From NCBI RefSeq assembly GCF_002994745.2, contig NC_037094.1:67642319-67706318 (forward strand): a stretch of DNA of 64,000 nucleotides, written 5' to 3'. The notes under the pieces were generated by a model. It ran no database searches and was not told the origin of the DNA. It saw only the letters and a program-made list of their open reading frames with translations. Below, piece by piece: positions 33,101 through 48,800 of the stretch. The stretch comes from Rosa chinensis (Eukaryota; Streptophyta; Magnoliopsida; Rosales; Rosaceae). A program made the translations under genes and the position numbers. Numbering within the stretch: position 1 is the stretch's first letter; every line of letters starts with the position of its first letter.

Positions 33101-36100
33101 TGTAGCCATTTTTGATCGGTCGGGGAGATATGTTATCACTGGATCGGATGATCGTCTTGTCAAGATTTGGTCAATGGAAACTGCACTTTGCTTGGCTAGC
33201 TGTCGCGGACATGAAGTGAGTCATGATTGTTTACATAATATGGGCGACATGCTCTCTCCCCTCCATCCCCGCCTCTCCCTTCCCTCCCTCCTTCCTCATC
33301 CTCATCCTCCTCCCCTCCCTCTCTTTCTCTCTGTGGCGTTGAATTATTCAGTTTACTTACTTTTCTTGTTATATGAATCAAAGGGTGACATTACTGACTT
33401 GGCTGTGAGTTCAAACAACACTTTGGTGGCTTCTGCATCAAATGATTTTGTTATTCGAGTTGTATGTATACTCTACTTCTTACCTTTTTAGTTTGCTTCC
33501 TTTCCTTTTTATCAACCAGTTGAATAGTTATCTTTATCTGCAGTGGCGTTTGCCAGATGGATATCCCATTTCCGTTCTGCAGGGCCATACTGGAGCTGTG
33601 ACTGCTATAGCATTTAGTCCAAGGCTTAGTGCAATTTACCAACTTTTATCGTAAGCCCCATTCTAAGCTTTATTGCTCTCTGATGTTGCTTCCCTCTACT
33701 TAGTTGTTCTGTCTGTGTGTACTGATTCTACTGAGCAGCATGATTTGGAAATATCTTCATGTAGAGTAAATTCCTAATACTATGCATTTTGTAACTCTTA
33801 TTAAGTTTTCAGAAACGTTTATTTGAAACATGTTGGTTGTGGTTGTTATTTTATCACTTGACATTTAGCGAAACGGTACTTGAAATTCTTTTGCTGTTAC
33901 TTTGTCGTCAATCCCATTTGTAGGTCATCAGATGATGGGACTTGTCGAATTTGGGATGCTAGGTCCTCTCAGTGCCCTCCACGAATATTCATGCCAAAAC
34001 CTTCGGACCCTTTAACAGGTTAGATAATACTTCTTAGAGTGTTGCTTTATTGATTACTGTTATTTGGGTGGTGCAAACATACATATCTGTGGTTACTTGC
34101 AGGGAGGAGCAATGGCATTTCAAGTCTTGGACCCTCATCAAGCAGTGGCCCCCAGGGCCATCAATTACTTTGTTGTGCTTACAATGCTAGTGGAACTGTT
34201 TTTGTCACCGGTAGCTCTGACACTTTTGCCCGGGTATGTTTAACTATGCAATTCTTTTTATTTTGTTCACACTTTTTGTCCACTGGTGCATCTTTGGTTA
34301 CTTCTGCCTGCCACATGTCAGGTTGAATAGTTCACCAACTCTAAATTATTTGCAGGTATGGAGTGCTGTGAAATCTAATGCAGATGACTCAGAACAACCA
34401 ATACATGAGATGGATGTATTGTCTGGCCATGAGAATGATGTCAATTATGTGCAATTCAGGTAATCAACAATATCAGTGAAGTTTGCTGATATTTCTACAT
34501 TGTGGAATGCTTTTGATCAAATTTTTTGTCCTGACCTAGTATCTGTGTTAGTGTTGAATTTCCCAAAGTTGGCCAAGTTTTTGGTCAATTTCAAGAATTA
34601 TTATTATTATTTTTTCTAAACATTGTCTGATGCGGGTGGATATCCTATTCCACAAATTATCTTCTATGGAACTAAATGCAAGAAAGGGATCCAAATGTTA
34701 CTAGCTTAATAATGTTTAGAAGAATCATAGGCTAGGGTGATTACGTAGCAAGATCTATCCAGTTTACATCAAATAGAGGTCCCTGATAGAGGCATGGTAA
34801 CCTATGGGCACAACCGCTGTGGCTATCTTTGTGCACGGCCATTGGAGTCGGTGGCAGTCTCGGGACCCTCTGCTTCCCCTTTGCATCTTCCATATATTCA
34901 AAAAGATTGAATTGTTCCTTTATGTTTTAACTAGTGGCTGGCACTTCTCACCTAGGTTGCTTGTAGTATCAAGTTTGTGTAGTTTTCCGTGGAATATGTA
35001 AAATGTTATTGGTTTTGAGATTTTTAAGTTCCCTTTTTTGCTAGTCGTAGGTAACACAGTCGTTGTGTCTGACAGTGCTCACTAATCATACAAACCTACT
35101 ATGCTCCCAAACTTGTTCTCATTTGTTAAATCAGTATGTAATTGACCAAATATACATCTCCTGAAGTTCAACTTCAAGTTTCCATGTTTTTCTCATAACT
35201 TTCTTTGTTTATCCCGAGGGATTTCCAAGGATTAATATATTATTTCCACATTTTCAGGCCCTCAATAATTCCATCAGCACCGATATTTCTTTCATTGATT
35301 TATTCTGCTACTAAATTTTCGTTTTAGAAGTTTCCTAACATGTATGTGGCTTCCATATGTGCAGTGGTTGTGCCATTCCATCAAAATCTTCATTTTCTGA
35401 CTCTTTGAAGGAGGAGAATATAATGAAGTCCAAAAATTCCTGGTATATTATCTATACATGTATAATTTGGCATTCATGTATGTGATTTTGCTACTCTTGT
35501 CCTTGTGTAGGATCTGTACAACTATTCGTTTGTTGTTGAATGTGCTAAGCACCAGTCATTTGAATTTTAATGTTATCAGGTTTTGTCACAACAACATCGT
35601 TACCTGCTCTCGCGATGGCAGTGCCATTATATGGGTTCCAAAATCACACAGATCACATGTGAGCATCAGCATTATTTTATTTTCATTTCTGTGTTGTTAA
35701 ATTTGATGTAAATGAATGAGTATGATATCATGCCAAATTATCACTACAGGGGAAATTTGGACGATGGATTCGTGCTTACCATCTCAAAGTTCCACCTCCC
35801 CCACTGCCTCCTCAACCTCCTCGAGGTGGCCCACGTCAGAGATTTCTTCCTACCCCTCGTGGTGTTAACATGATTGTATGGAGCCTGGATAACCGCTTTG
35901 TGCTTGCAGCTATCATGGGTACAGTACTTACCCATCTTTGCAGTTATAGAAAGTATTATGGAAAGGGGCCATTCTTGGCATTTCTTTTCCAGATTAAAAC
36001 GAATTAAAAGAAAGCATATAATCCCATTTCCCTACACTTCAGTTTCCCTCTTGTACCACCTAAGTTCAGCCAAAATCACTTTCTTCTTGGGAGCATTGAT

Positions 36101-39100
36101 TGCTCAAGTGAAAAATCCTACTTTACTTTTCCAAATCCTATGTTTAATGATGCTAAACAATTCTGCCACTTATCAATTTTAGCATGCATTGCTTTGTGCC
36201 GATTGTTTCATGTTTCAATTATTTAAGTAGTCTCATGTTTCCACTATACTCTTTTCAAGGGGTTATCGATTTATTAAACAGCAAAATGCTTTTGTTGTGT
36301 GCATTTAAATATTGTGGTTATAAATTGGTTCCTCTCTTTACTAAGTGTAAAAATTGTGCAGATTGCAGAATCTGCGTTTGGAATGCTGTTGATGGTAGCT
36401 TAGTACATTCTTTGACCGGTCATAATGCATCTGTAAGTGGGTATCTGATATTCATAACAGATCAGGATTTTAATGATGTAATGACAATAGCGTATATGCT
36501 GGTTCTTTCATACCAATTAGGATTTTAATGATGTAATGACAATAGCGTATATGCTGGTTCTTTCATACCAATTAGGATTTGTCAATTAATGCTTTTCTGC
36601 TCAATGAATAGTTTTCATTTGATTCTGAATATCTTAATCTATTGCTCTTGTGGCTCACTTGTCTGCGGTCAAATTCTTGGCAGTCTTATGTTTTGGATGT
36701 TCATCCCTTTAATCCTCGGATTGCTATGAGTGCTGGGTATGATGGACAAACAATCATATGGGATGTGAGTTTCCGGTTATCTTTTCTGATTCATTGTTCT
36801 CATCCTTCGTATTTTGTACTGAGTTGCTTTGTCTTTGTGTTTCTAGATCTGGGAAGGAACACCCATCAAGATTTATGAAGTTGGACACGTTAAGTTGGTT
36901 GATGGGAAGTTTTCTGCGTAAGTGAGCTGTACATTATTCACTTTGTTAAATTTCCTTTTCTTGTTTTATAGTTGAATCAACAGATTTAACAATATAATCT
37001 GTTGTGGAGTTAATTTATATGAGGAGGTATGGCTTGTCGTCCTCATACTACTTCGTAGCTCTTCATTATATCTCTGCCTCCACTCTTCTCTTCCCGCTTT
37101 CGGCATGATGCATTTTCTGTTACTGGTGCCACCATACTCTGCATGGATTATGAATAAAATAAAAATCTTGGAAATTAAAAGTTCTTTTTCTCTGACAAAG
37201 ATTTAACTTTTTTTCTTTTTCGTATTTAATATTTCTGATGATACATGTTCTCTCTGTTCGGTAGGGATGGGACATCGATTGTACTTTCAGATGATGTGGG
37301 CCAAATATATTTAATAAACACAGGTGAAGGAGAGTCCCAGAAAGATGCTAAATATGATCAGGTATCCTAAGATTTTGTTCAGATGGTTGTCCACAACCCT
37401 CTCCCAATATCTTTTGTTCAAAATTTGGTGTTTTGCAATTCCTCTCTGATGGTTTTTTGTCTCCTCCAGTTCTTCCTAGGAGATTATCGGCCCCTTGTGC
37501 GGGATACTGCTGGACATCTTCTTGATCAGGTTAAATCATCTTGTCAATACCACTTACTTCATTGTTCTGGTGTGATTTTCTTCCATATCTACAATTGAAT
37601 CCATATAATTACATGTGCTGCTTGCGTCAGATTCATTGTACAGTTTCTTGATGTTAAATGATCTTTCTCATATTTATCTTTTATTCCGCATGTCGTCCTG
37701 ATTCAGGAGACACAACTTCCTGCTTATCGAAGGAATCTTCAAGATCCTCTCTGCGATTCAAGTATGTTTTGGCTCCTAGCTAGTTGGGATTGTGATCATC
37801 GGTTAATATATATATATTCTCATATGGCTGATTTATGGGAAATGATAGGTATGATTCCATATCCAGAGCCATACCAGAGTCAATACCAGCGGCGGCGACT
37901 CGGTGCATTGGGAATGGAGTGGAAACCTTCATCAGTAAATTTTGCAGTTGGCCTGGATATTGGTGCAGGCATGGACTATCATTTGCCTCCGTTGCCTGAT
38001 TGGGAGAGAGTGATAGAGCCACTTCCAGACTTCATCGACGCCTTGCTATGGGAGCCAGAAAATGAATTCATAAGTGAAGATACTGATTCAGATTTTAATG
38101 TCACTGAGGAAAATTCTATTGAAGATGAGAAAGGAAATATTAGCACCAGCTCTTCTAGTGCTCCAGAATGCAGTGCAGAAGACAGTGAAGTTGGATGCAG
38201 CAATAAGGATGGCCTTCGCAGATCAAGAAGAAAAACACAAAAGGTAAACACTGTCTTCACCTATATAATATCTGTTCTTGTTTGACCTACTTGGACTGAA
38301 TTTTAATGCTATTTAGGTCACCTCTTCTGAGAGACGTGGGAAGAAAAGGAATTTGGGTGAGGAGGATGGGATTATATCTGGGAGTAATAGAATTAAAAAT
38401 CCAAAAAGTGGCCGAAAAGTTTCAAAGAGGAACTGTAGAGCAAAAACGTCAAGACCCCAGAGAGTTGCAGCACGGAATGCTCGAAATGTGCTTTCTCAGA
38501 ATCCGGGAACATCTACAGATGGAGAAGAAGATGACTGGGAAGCTGATTCATCAGATAGTGAGCCACAGCAGAAAAAGTTCCGTAGTCAAAGCAATGAGTG
38601 TGATGGAAGCTTCCAGAATATGCAAGAGTTACAGAATAATGAAAAACTATCTCTTCGTGAGATTCATGATATAGCCAATCCTCTTGCTGTTCCTGACTCT
38701 CAAACAAATGTTACAAGAAAAAAATTGGTTTTGAAGCTTCCGCTTCGTCGTGATTTGAAGAAGCAAGAAGCTCCACAGGATTCTTCATCTTCTAGATATC
38801 GTGAAGTCGGTCAAGATAAGAAGATTAATAATAGCTCTGTGGATGGAGCTTCATCTTTGGCAGATGCACTTGATGTGCCGTTCTCTGGAAATTTCATGAG
38901 CAATGTATTTACAGATCCTGGGCAAACCGTAGAGGCTGGGTTTCCTTTGGAGGCATCTTCATGTGACATGGAGAACAAAATTAGGTGGGGAGAGGTCAAG
39001 ACACGGACATCAAAGCATACAAGATCAGGAGATCCCATACCAATTGATCCAGCCGCTGGGTCGCTTGTCAGTTCTGAAGTCCATATGGCAGAGAAAAATG

Positions 39101-40975
39101 TCGTTCGGTATGTTAGTCGTGAGAACAATTTTTTGTAATATTTATGCTCAATCAAAAGTTTAGAAAATAATGGTCTGCTGTCTTGCCATTGCAGGGATAA
39201 GGAACATATTAGAGAGTTTTCTCATGAATCAACGTCAAAAGGTTCTGGAATAAAACACTCTGATGAATCAATGGATAATGCTTCCCTTAAGTTTCTTGCA
39301 CAAGAAACAGGTTCTGGGAACTTAATGCCTGAAGATCCTTCATGCATGGACCGGAATTTAAATCTGGAAGTACCAGAAATGGGTGGAGGTTCTGGCACAT
39401 TGAGTTCGTGGAGATTTTTCTGCAAGGATAGGACAAAAACAGAAGGGTTTGATGGTAAATTGGAAGAAAATACTTCTCGTATCAATGATCATTATGATGC
39501 AGGAATGAATCTCCCTGAAGCTGCAACTGATTCAGCACGCAGGCTAAGAACCTTAAAGATCAAGGCGACTTCACGGGAACCAGACTCTGTGAGCCGTATC
39601 CCTAAGTCGAGAGGGGGACACCAAAGGACATATATAGATGCAGAAGATCCCCCTGCCAAGGTCCGTGATACAAGACTTCAGAGATCAAGGTCCACTAGAA
39701 ATCAGTCTGACCAAAGCTTGTCAACCCAAAGGATGTTGGATAACCCTGTTGGAAAACTTTCATGGCTGATGTTGTCTAAACACGAGGAAGGTTACCGTTA
39801 TATTCCTCAGCTAGGTGATGAAGTTGTATACTTGAGACAGGTAAATTTCTTATCTCTCTAACTCCTAGTTTCTGGTCCTTCAGTTTTGAGTTTTAATTTT
39901 TAGAAATGACTGGTTAATGATTAACACTTTGGGCTTGTGATTGTTAGGGTCATCAAGAGTATACGGAATTGGCTTTGAAGTCAGATCAAGGCCCTTGGGG
40001 TCCGTGGGGATCAATGAAGGAAAAAATCAGAGCTGTGGAAATCTGCAAGGTTGTAGGCCTCGAGTATGACTCCATGCCTGGTTCAGGGGAAAGCTGTAGC
40101 AAGATCTTATTCAGATTTGTGGAGTCTTCTTCTGCCGTGTGTGGTAAAACCTTCAAATTAACATTGCCTGAAATTGACTTTAATGACTTCATAGTTGAGA
40201 AAAGCTGGTACGATGCCGCCATTGGAAGAAACTGGGCAGCGGGAGAACACTGTGAGGTCTGGTGGAGGGACTCAGATGGAGGCGGAGCGTGGTGGCAAGG
40301 CCGAATTGTGCACTGTCAGGCGAAATATCATGAGTTTCCTGATAGCCCGTGGTTAAGATACGCGGTTAGGTATGAGAATGAAGATGATATACCTCATAGG
40401 CATTGTCCTTGGGAACTGCATGATGTATCCATGTCGTGGGAAGCACCGCATATTGATCATGAAAGCAGAGATAAGCTGCTTCACTATTTTTATAAATCGG
40501 AGAAGAAGGTTTGTTGAAATGTTTGTGTCCCCGTGTGTTTTTAACTGTTACTAGGAAAATACATAATTGTGAACTGCTTTCTGTCATCAAGGATGTTAGC
40601 TGATCATGCTGTATTTTGTAAATGATGCAGGACTTTGAGGCCATCCAACAAATGAATCAAGCTGTTCTGAAGGTGGATTTCTGCAACAGGTAAAGAGAGG
40701 CTAGAGATTACCAGTTCACATTTCTGTGTCGGGAAAATATGCGATTTCAAGAAACTAATGATGTATTGTGAAATTATTGCAGCTTTCCTGTTCAATTGTA
40801 CCCTGAACTAATCAAAGCAAGGTTAAAGAATGACTATTATAGGAGCTTGGAAGCAGTGAAGCATGACATAACCCAGATGCTAGAAAACGCCCGGCATTAC
40901 TTCAAGAGAAATAACTTGCAAGCCAGGATTAAGCACCTTTCAAAATGGTTTAAGAAAAAAATTTCTAGGTTGTAG
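30176..40975 (+). CDS. WD40 repeat and bromodomain protein (BRWD/PHIP-like)
   Basis: Presumed nuclear chromatin-associated protein. It has 24 coding exons with consistent phases: 30176-30531, 31621-31775, 32475-32714, 33106-33215, 33384-33461, 33544-33650, 33924-34018, 34103-34233, 34356-34459, 35365-35442, 35580-35658, 35750-35918, 36362-36432, 36684-36764, 36847-36917, 37265-37361, 37470-37529, 37707-37761, 37849-38243, 38317-39107, 39195-39840, 39948-40508, 40631-40689, 40783-40975, giving 1593 residues. An N-terminal helical region (YFLIMHFLSVGPCRRTFEQF) is followed by WD40 repeats at about 240-640 (LRGHRNAVYC, GSDDRLVKIW, LQGHTGAVTAIAF, DGTCRIWDA, LSGHENDVNYVQF). A Ser/acidic/basic linker spans about 700-1300. 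Near 1310-1500 lies the segment matching the cryptic Tudor region of PHIP (YIPQLGDEVVYLRQGH), and a C-terminal bromodomain follows (LKNDYYRSLEAVKHDI). Metazoan relatives recognise methylated/acetylated histones and work with CUL4; the same role here is inference. Confidence 0.92.
36464..36580. repeat. 55-bp tandem duplication in intron 13 of the WD40/bromodomain gene
   Basis: Two apparently identical 55-bp units start at 36464 and 36519 with AGGATTTTAATGATGTAATG, followed by the first 7 bases of a third at 36574. It lies wholly within the intron (36433-36683) and leaves both splice sites intact. Confidence 0.9.
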
Positions 40976-41125
40976 AGAGATCTGGTTCTTGATACTCTTG
41001 TTTCTTTTAATTTTGTTTTCTAGGTATTAGGGGCCCTACATTTTTTGGGTAAAGCAATCCTTGCAGAGGAAGAATGAAATCCTTGAGTTGGGATATGTTT
41101 CTTGTATGCACTCTTGGATCTAAAA

Positions 41126-41131
41126 AATAAA
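41126..41131 (+). promoter_or_regulatory. Putative poly(A) signal of the WD40/bromodomain gene
   Basis: AATAAA about 150 bp downstream of the stop codon at 40973-40975, in T-rich context. It is the only canonical signal close to the expected 3' end. Confidence 0.45.
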
Positions 41132-41134
41132 AGT

Positions 41135-43008
<1,874 letters not shown>

Positions 43009-43863
43009 GTTTATGGCTCAATATCATCTTACTGTTCTATTGAGATTATACCAGACCCAGATTTTGTTAGGTTTCAAGTCATTTTCTGTATTAGTTGGTT
43101 TCCTTAATGTTTTGTAAGAGTGACGATTGGATAAATTAGTTTGAGATTACCTACAGACTTTTGGATCAATGTACGAATACTGTGTTTGATGATCTCTTAC
43201 ATCATATATGCTCATATACTACAATTTTTCATCAATAACTGCCGAGTACAGGCTTTTGGAACTATTTTATCTTATACCACTGAAGACAGTGATGTCTAAT
43301 ATAAGATCAGTCAGGGTTATAACTCACAAACCCCTAATGCCTCATCAGTTAGGTGATCTGAATTTGGACCTTTGATAAAGACTGCTTGTCAATTGCATGT
43401 TCGATCATGAAGTTTCACTGGAACAGGGTCATTCCTCTGTTCCATTCTTTTTAAGAGGAAGCGAAGCTCAAAAGGTGGAAGGCTTTGACTGCATAAACTT
43501 AAATCGCCTCAACACATAATGTGCTGAAAAAGTGGACTCTTTCATGTCGATATCTCCCAATTGCCAATGCTCTTATTGTTTCCCCTGTTATAAGAAAACT
43601 TTATAACTATCAGGTCTGTCATCCAAGAATCAGTTTCTCTAACATGCACTTGTTATCTAGAGTATCAGACATTAAAAATAGCCACTTGAGTTCAGTTTCC
43701 ATCTTTTATTCTAGTTAAAAACAACTCCTTAATCTTGACTTTTAAGAATTAGACACTGTAGACAAAGCTGTAAACACTCAGTAGCCACATGATGCTAATA
43801 AATAGTTCAACACATCAAAGGAACTTTTGATAATGGGGTTTAGACCCTTGTACAGAAACAGAA
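43009..43863. other. 3' spacer between convergent genes
   Basis: This separates DIM1 (plus) from the minus-strand gene at 43864 and probably holds both 3' UTRs. No other gene, repeat or RNA is apparent. Confidence 0.5.
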
Positions 43864-44142
43864 TCAAGTAAGCTTTGTCTTCTTTGACTTGACTTGAGGC
43901 TTCTCAAGAATTTCACCATCATCTTCAGAAGAGTCTTCAACAGGTTCATCAGGGACATCATTAGGAACATTGTGTTTGGTGATGAAGTCCTTCAATATGG
44001 CCATGCTCTCCTCTTTAACTGAAACCAGTTGCTCAGAAAGTATGCCCTTGTTTCCGCTGACAGAATATGTTTCTGAACCAAGCTGAAATTGCACCTTAAC
44101 CTGAGGCCTACCAACAACTGATTCTTGGATTTGAACCTCCAT
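43864..44142 (-). CDS. Small conserved-looking protein, possible Gon7-like KEOPS subunit
   Basis: A 92-residue protein starting MEVQIQESVVGRPQVKVQFQ and ending in an acidic then Lys-rich tail (DEPVEDSSEDDGE ... KSKKTKLT). The ATG lies 4 bases after a TGCAG splice acceptor (44147). An upstream untranslated exon at about 44885-44770 ends TTTG before GTAAGTAGG, so the gene has a 5' UTR intron of about 620 bp. I do not recognise it firmly. The layout (short beta-like start with GRPQVKVQF, then G-LSEQ---VKEESM-ILKDFI helix, then acidic tail) recalls metazoan Gon7, a Pcc1-binding subunit of the KEOPS tRNA t6A complex. That is a weak-similarity inference. Coding status is supported by the splice context and the biased composition. 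Confidence 0.6.
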   Translation of the reverse strand: MEVQIQESVVGRPQVKVQFQLGSETYSVSGNKGILSEQLVSVKEESMAILKDFITKHNVPNDVPDEPVEDSSEDDGEILEKPQVKSKKTKLT

Positions 44143-44885
44143 CGTACTGCAGCATAGGAAATCCAACAAAGACACAATTAGTTAATAACTGATGATAGTG
44201 CAAGGCATTTAGTGAATAGTTTCTCTCATGACAGCTGCTGGTTATGTTTAGAAAGGGAAATGAAACGTCCAAACATGTTAGAATGGCTGCATATGAGGCA
44301 ACTGCCTCAAGTCCCCAGAAAAGGTTACTTACACTACAGTAACTCAAGGAACCATGTGCACTACATGAATAACAACAGCAATGGGAGGATAAATTTCAAA
44401 TCCCTAACGATTTTTGCAATTACAAGTGCATCATTTACAGCTCTACACACATTGTAAAGGTGAAACATAATAGAATTCGAGCTCAAATTAACTGACTGTT
44501 GCTGTTCAATTCCTACTTTACTTGCGATGAACTTGTCATGTTTTTCATTATTCTACACACCCAAGTGCCCCAACCAAAGACGTTTACTAGAAAAAGTAAA
44601 TGAATCCCATTCTAGCTTGCAAGGATGCGCTTCGCTGCATAAAGTGAAAAAAATCACAAAAGAAAAGATTTGACAACAACTTGAAACACCGTCTGCTACT
44701 TTACTCAAATTTGGAATTTCGAATTCAAACTTCTTGTTAGCTGAATGTAAGAATAATAAACCTACTTACCAAACTGTGATTGCAAGCGGAGCCTTTCTTT
44801 CCGGAGGTACGGCTATCGCTCTAATTGTAGCGATAGTCGGTGGTGGCGTTCGATAAGAAGATGGACTCTTCGCCCTGCGGGCCCT

Positions 44886-45884
44886 AATTGTATACCCCCC
44901 ACTAATTTTTCTTTTCAGTCAAGTGACTTTTTCCTACCATATATATCCAATTTATTTGGGGTTGGAGTAATTTTCTTGCAGTTTTAGGTCATTCGACCAT
45001 TTGGTATTATTATTATTATTATTTTTTGGACCAAGAAGAAATAGATCCTCAAAGTTAGACTATTTGGAAACATAATTAGTGCATGAACTTATATAGAAGT
45101 AAATGTAATTTCATAAAGTGAATGAAGAAAAAATTTATTTGGAATACAAGTGATCAGACTACTAGTCACTTATGGAATAAACGGATGAGTAATTAGTTTA
45201 GATGCATCAATCTCCGAATCTCTAATGGCTAGATGGTTGATCGCCCAAAAAAAAAAAAAAAAACAAGAGGGGACATGTTTGGACATTGGACAATATGAAT
45301 TTACTTAACATTGTTATGCACGGTAGGTATGTAAGTTGGGAAATAATGTACTGAAATTTCAGTGTCGAGTGCGATGAATCGGGTTTACAAGCATCAATGA
45401 AAAGTTCCCTTAGAGAGACATTTCCGGACAATATATTCATCGGCCAAGGTCCTTTGTGATTCTCAGCAACCTCATGGATTGCTCAGGTGAACCTGTTTGT
45501 CAGAAAATATTTTGTTTTTCCTTAAAACAAACATGAACATGCATAAGTAACAAAAAGAAGATGAACACAATAGAATTAGTGATGCGTCATCATCCAGAGG
45601 ACTGCCCAACAATAAAAAAGCTGAAATCTGCATTCATCTCACCATCCTAATTAATTAATTGATAACCTTACCATCCATTCATGACAGACAAATCTGCTTC
45701 TATAAATGATTTACATTTCACCGATTGTATCTATTATGAGATTTAAATTCAATTGTCCTTTCCTAATCCAATCAGATTATGCTCAATGTAAAGGGAAGGA
45801 AAATATACATGCCTAAACTTATCAGCTACATTTTCATTTATTGTTCATATGATTAATTTCAATCTATAGCTTGTACCGTCTAAT
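44886..45884. other. Spacer
   Basis: AT-rich DNA with a (TTA)n run near 45007-45024 and a poly(A) run near 45246-45263. It includes the promoter of the small minus-strand gene to its left and probably the 3' UTR of the histidine kinase to its right. No gene is visible. Confidence 0.5.
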
Positions 45885-48800
45885 CTAGCTAGTTGCTTTC
45901 GTACTATGATCAATCTTTGCAAGTGTTTCCCTTAGACTAGTTACTATGGAGGTTTTCTCTAAATGTTCGTCCATACCAGCCTCCATCATCCTTCTTGTTT
46001 CCTCGCCTCCTTTTGCATGAGCTGTTAATGCGATGATCGGAATGCGAACATTGTAAGATTTCTCCTCTTTCCTGATTTCCCTGGTCGCTTCGAACCCATC
46101 CATTTCTGGCATCTGTTCATTTCAAACACATTTGTAATGTCAGATGCAATCCCATAGTTATTATTACATATATTTAGTTATATCATTATCTACCTGGCAA
46201 TCCATCAGTATATAGTCATAGACATGTTTCCTTTGATTGAGTAGATCATTGCGAATTAGATCCAAAGCTTCTCTTCCATTTTCACAAAGCTTCACAGTTG
46301 CACCCAATCGTGACAAAGCCTGCATAGCCACCATGCGTAACGATGCTGTGTCCTCTGCAACCAAGATTTTCTTCCCAGTCAAGGGTTTGTTGCCATGGTC
46401 TGCTGGGGCTGATTGACTTGCTGATTTGGAGCCAATATTGTTAGGAGGTTGATGATGTTGAAGAGTTGGTGAATTACTCTCTTGTACTATTTGGTCAGGG
46501 GAGTTGTCATCATCGGTATGAATGTACTGATTTCTTGGTGAACCAAGAGCTGTGGAAACTAGTTTTGATGCAACCTGACCTGATGATCTTTTTGGTAATG
46601 CGCCTCCGCACTCTGGAAGAAGTCTTACAACTTCATATAGACAAGTACCATGTAGAGGCTTGTGTTTGATAACATCATCGCCTTCCAACATATCTCTGTT
46701 GAAGCTTAAATCGCTATGAGTAAATGGACTTGATAACCAAACAACCTTGCAGTACCAACCATTTTGGAGGCCTCTTTTGAAATCATTCACAATCTTGCAT
46801 AGTTCGGGGAGTGGTCCACCTGTAGTATCAATAAGTAGCATTACGAAGCGATCATATGCTCCACGAAGATTACTACTACTACTCTTCTTATGAAAGAGAG
46901 AAAGAATGTTGTTATCTGTTGATCCATCCATGGAACTCATCAAAGACGCTTCCTTTGCTCTATTAAAGCTGAAGTTGGAGTTGCATGAGGCGGATTTGAT
47001 CAAGCAATCCTGCAGACCCAAATCAGGTATTCCTGATATGGAATTATGTTGAGAATGGTAAATCTTCTTGTTTTTTATGTTCTGGAGAGTACGAGCAAGT
47101 TGTTCCCATCGTTCTGCTACTGATACTTTTATCCCAAGTCTCTCCATAAAATTCTGTGTAACTCTCCTGCGCTCTGCATTTTTAATCAGCATTACAACAT
47201 AGGATCCCTCGACCTTAGGACTCGCGGTGGTACTGCGAATGTTCAACTTGGGGCTTGCAATTGGTGTTTGATTGACAGTCGGCCCGGGACTAGGGTTTAA
47301 GTCACTAATTCCAATTTCAATGTCTGGTTCTACTTTTATGCTATCCTCACAGGTATTAATAGTGCTTAGCAGTACATTGAACCTGAAGCATGTCCCTCTT
47401 TCCCCAATCTCCTTGTCCACAATTCCTATTTCTCCATGCATCAAACGCACCTGGTGCAAAACATACACATATCAAGGCATGCTCAATCCCGAACACTTCA
47501 ATAAAGTTACTAATCACAACTACTATCTGTGTTTAAGAAGCTAGAAGAATATATATGTATAGATAGATATTGATTTGTTACTTACCAGAGATTGAACAAT
47601 TCCCAGTCCTAAGCCGGTACCACCTTCTCCAAGTGCTTTTTCTTTGACTTGGACATAGTCCTCGAACACTGATTTTTGCCTCTCCTTGAGAATTCCCCTA
47701 CCAGTATCATCCACCTCAAAAACAAATTCCAAAGCATTTGGATCACGTTCAGAACCATCCACTACTTCCTTGTCATCATTGTTCATGTTCTTGTAATTAA
47801 AGAAGCACAAGAACTGTTTCAAGAAACCATTAGTCCGCTCACGAGAAGCAGTTATTGACTTCTTAAAACTTGGTTTTCGGACCCAGGTGCGGATTGTGAT
47901 TTGCCCTTCTGACGTAAATTTAACAGCATTGCTTAGCAAGTTGTTTAGTATCTGCTTAAGCCTTCCCCTGTCACCTCTCACACGTGCAAACTTTATAACA
48001 GATCCATCACAAGGATCCAACACCACATCTAATCCCTTCATTGATGCTGTTGGAAGAAACAAATCCACTACCTCTTCAACAAGCTGAGCCACATCAAATT
48101 CTTCATTTTCAAGTACCATCTTACCTGCTTCAATTTTGCTTTTATCAAGAACAGAGTTCAATATACCTACATAACAAGTAATCCTTGTATTAGTTAGGCT
48201 GGATAAAGAGAATAACTAAGGTGAATACCCTCAAACTTAGCATTATATAGAAAGCGACCAAAAGATCAAGATTGACGTTATTTACCTAAAAGATCTTCTG
48301 CATGAACATCCAGTCTTTTTAAGTTGGAATCTATTTTTGTTAAAACTGTCTCTATTTCAGAATGCCGGGTAGTTCCACCATTTGTGGCATGAAGATCAAG
48401 CGCATCATGAATATCATCTTTACAGAAGTTGATCCAACTAATAATTCCAGCAAGCGCAGCACGAATGTCATGGCTTGCTTTAGCAAATGCATCACTTTTC
48501 CTCATGCTCTTTCTCTCAGCTTGCTCAGTTTTCTCCCTTTGTTCTATGAGTGTGGCATAACGATGCATTTCCCGTTTCGCAACAGTTAGCATTATGAAAG
48601 TGTAACTGAAGATGAAGACACCCATTGTAGCAATCATCACAAAAATGAGGATAAGTGAAGCACTGCAATGGTTATGAACAAAGTTCATTAACTCTCTCTC
48701 CCTGGGAGCCAGTACATAAACCTGAAACTCAAGATATAGTTTATGATCATTAATATAGGCTGTATGTGCTGTGCTCTCCATAATATCAAATTCTACTTTA

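Noticed and set aside
33240..33340. Long C/T-rich tract that might be a promoter or coding low-complexity repeat.
   Set aside because: It lies inside intron 4 of the WD40/bromodomain gene upstream of a good acceptor and is best read as an extended pyrimidine tract.
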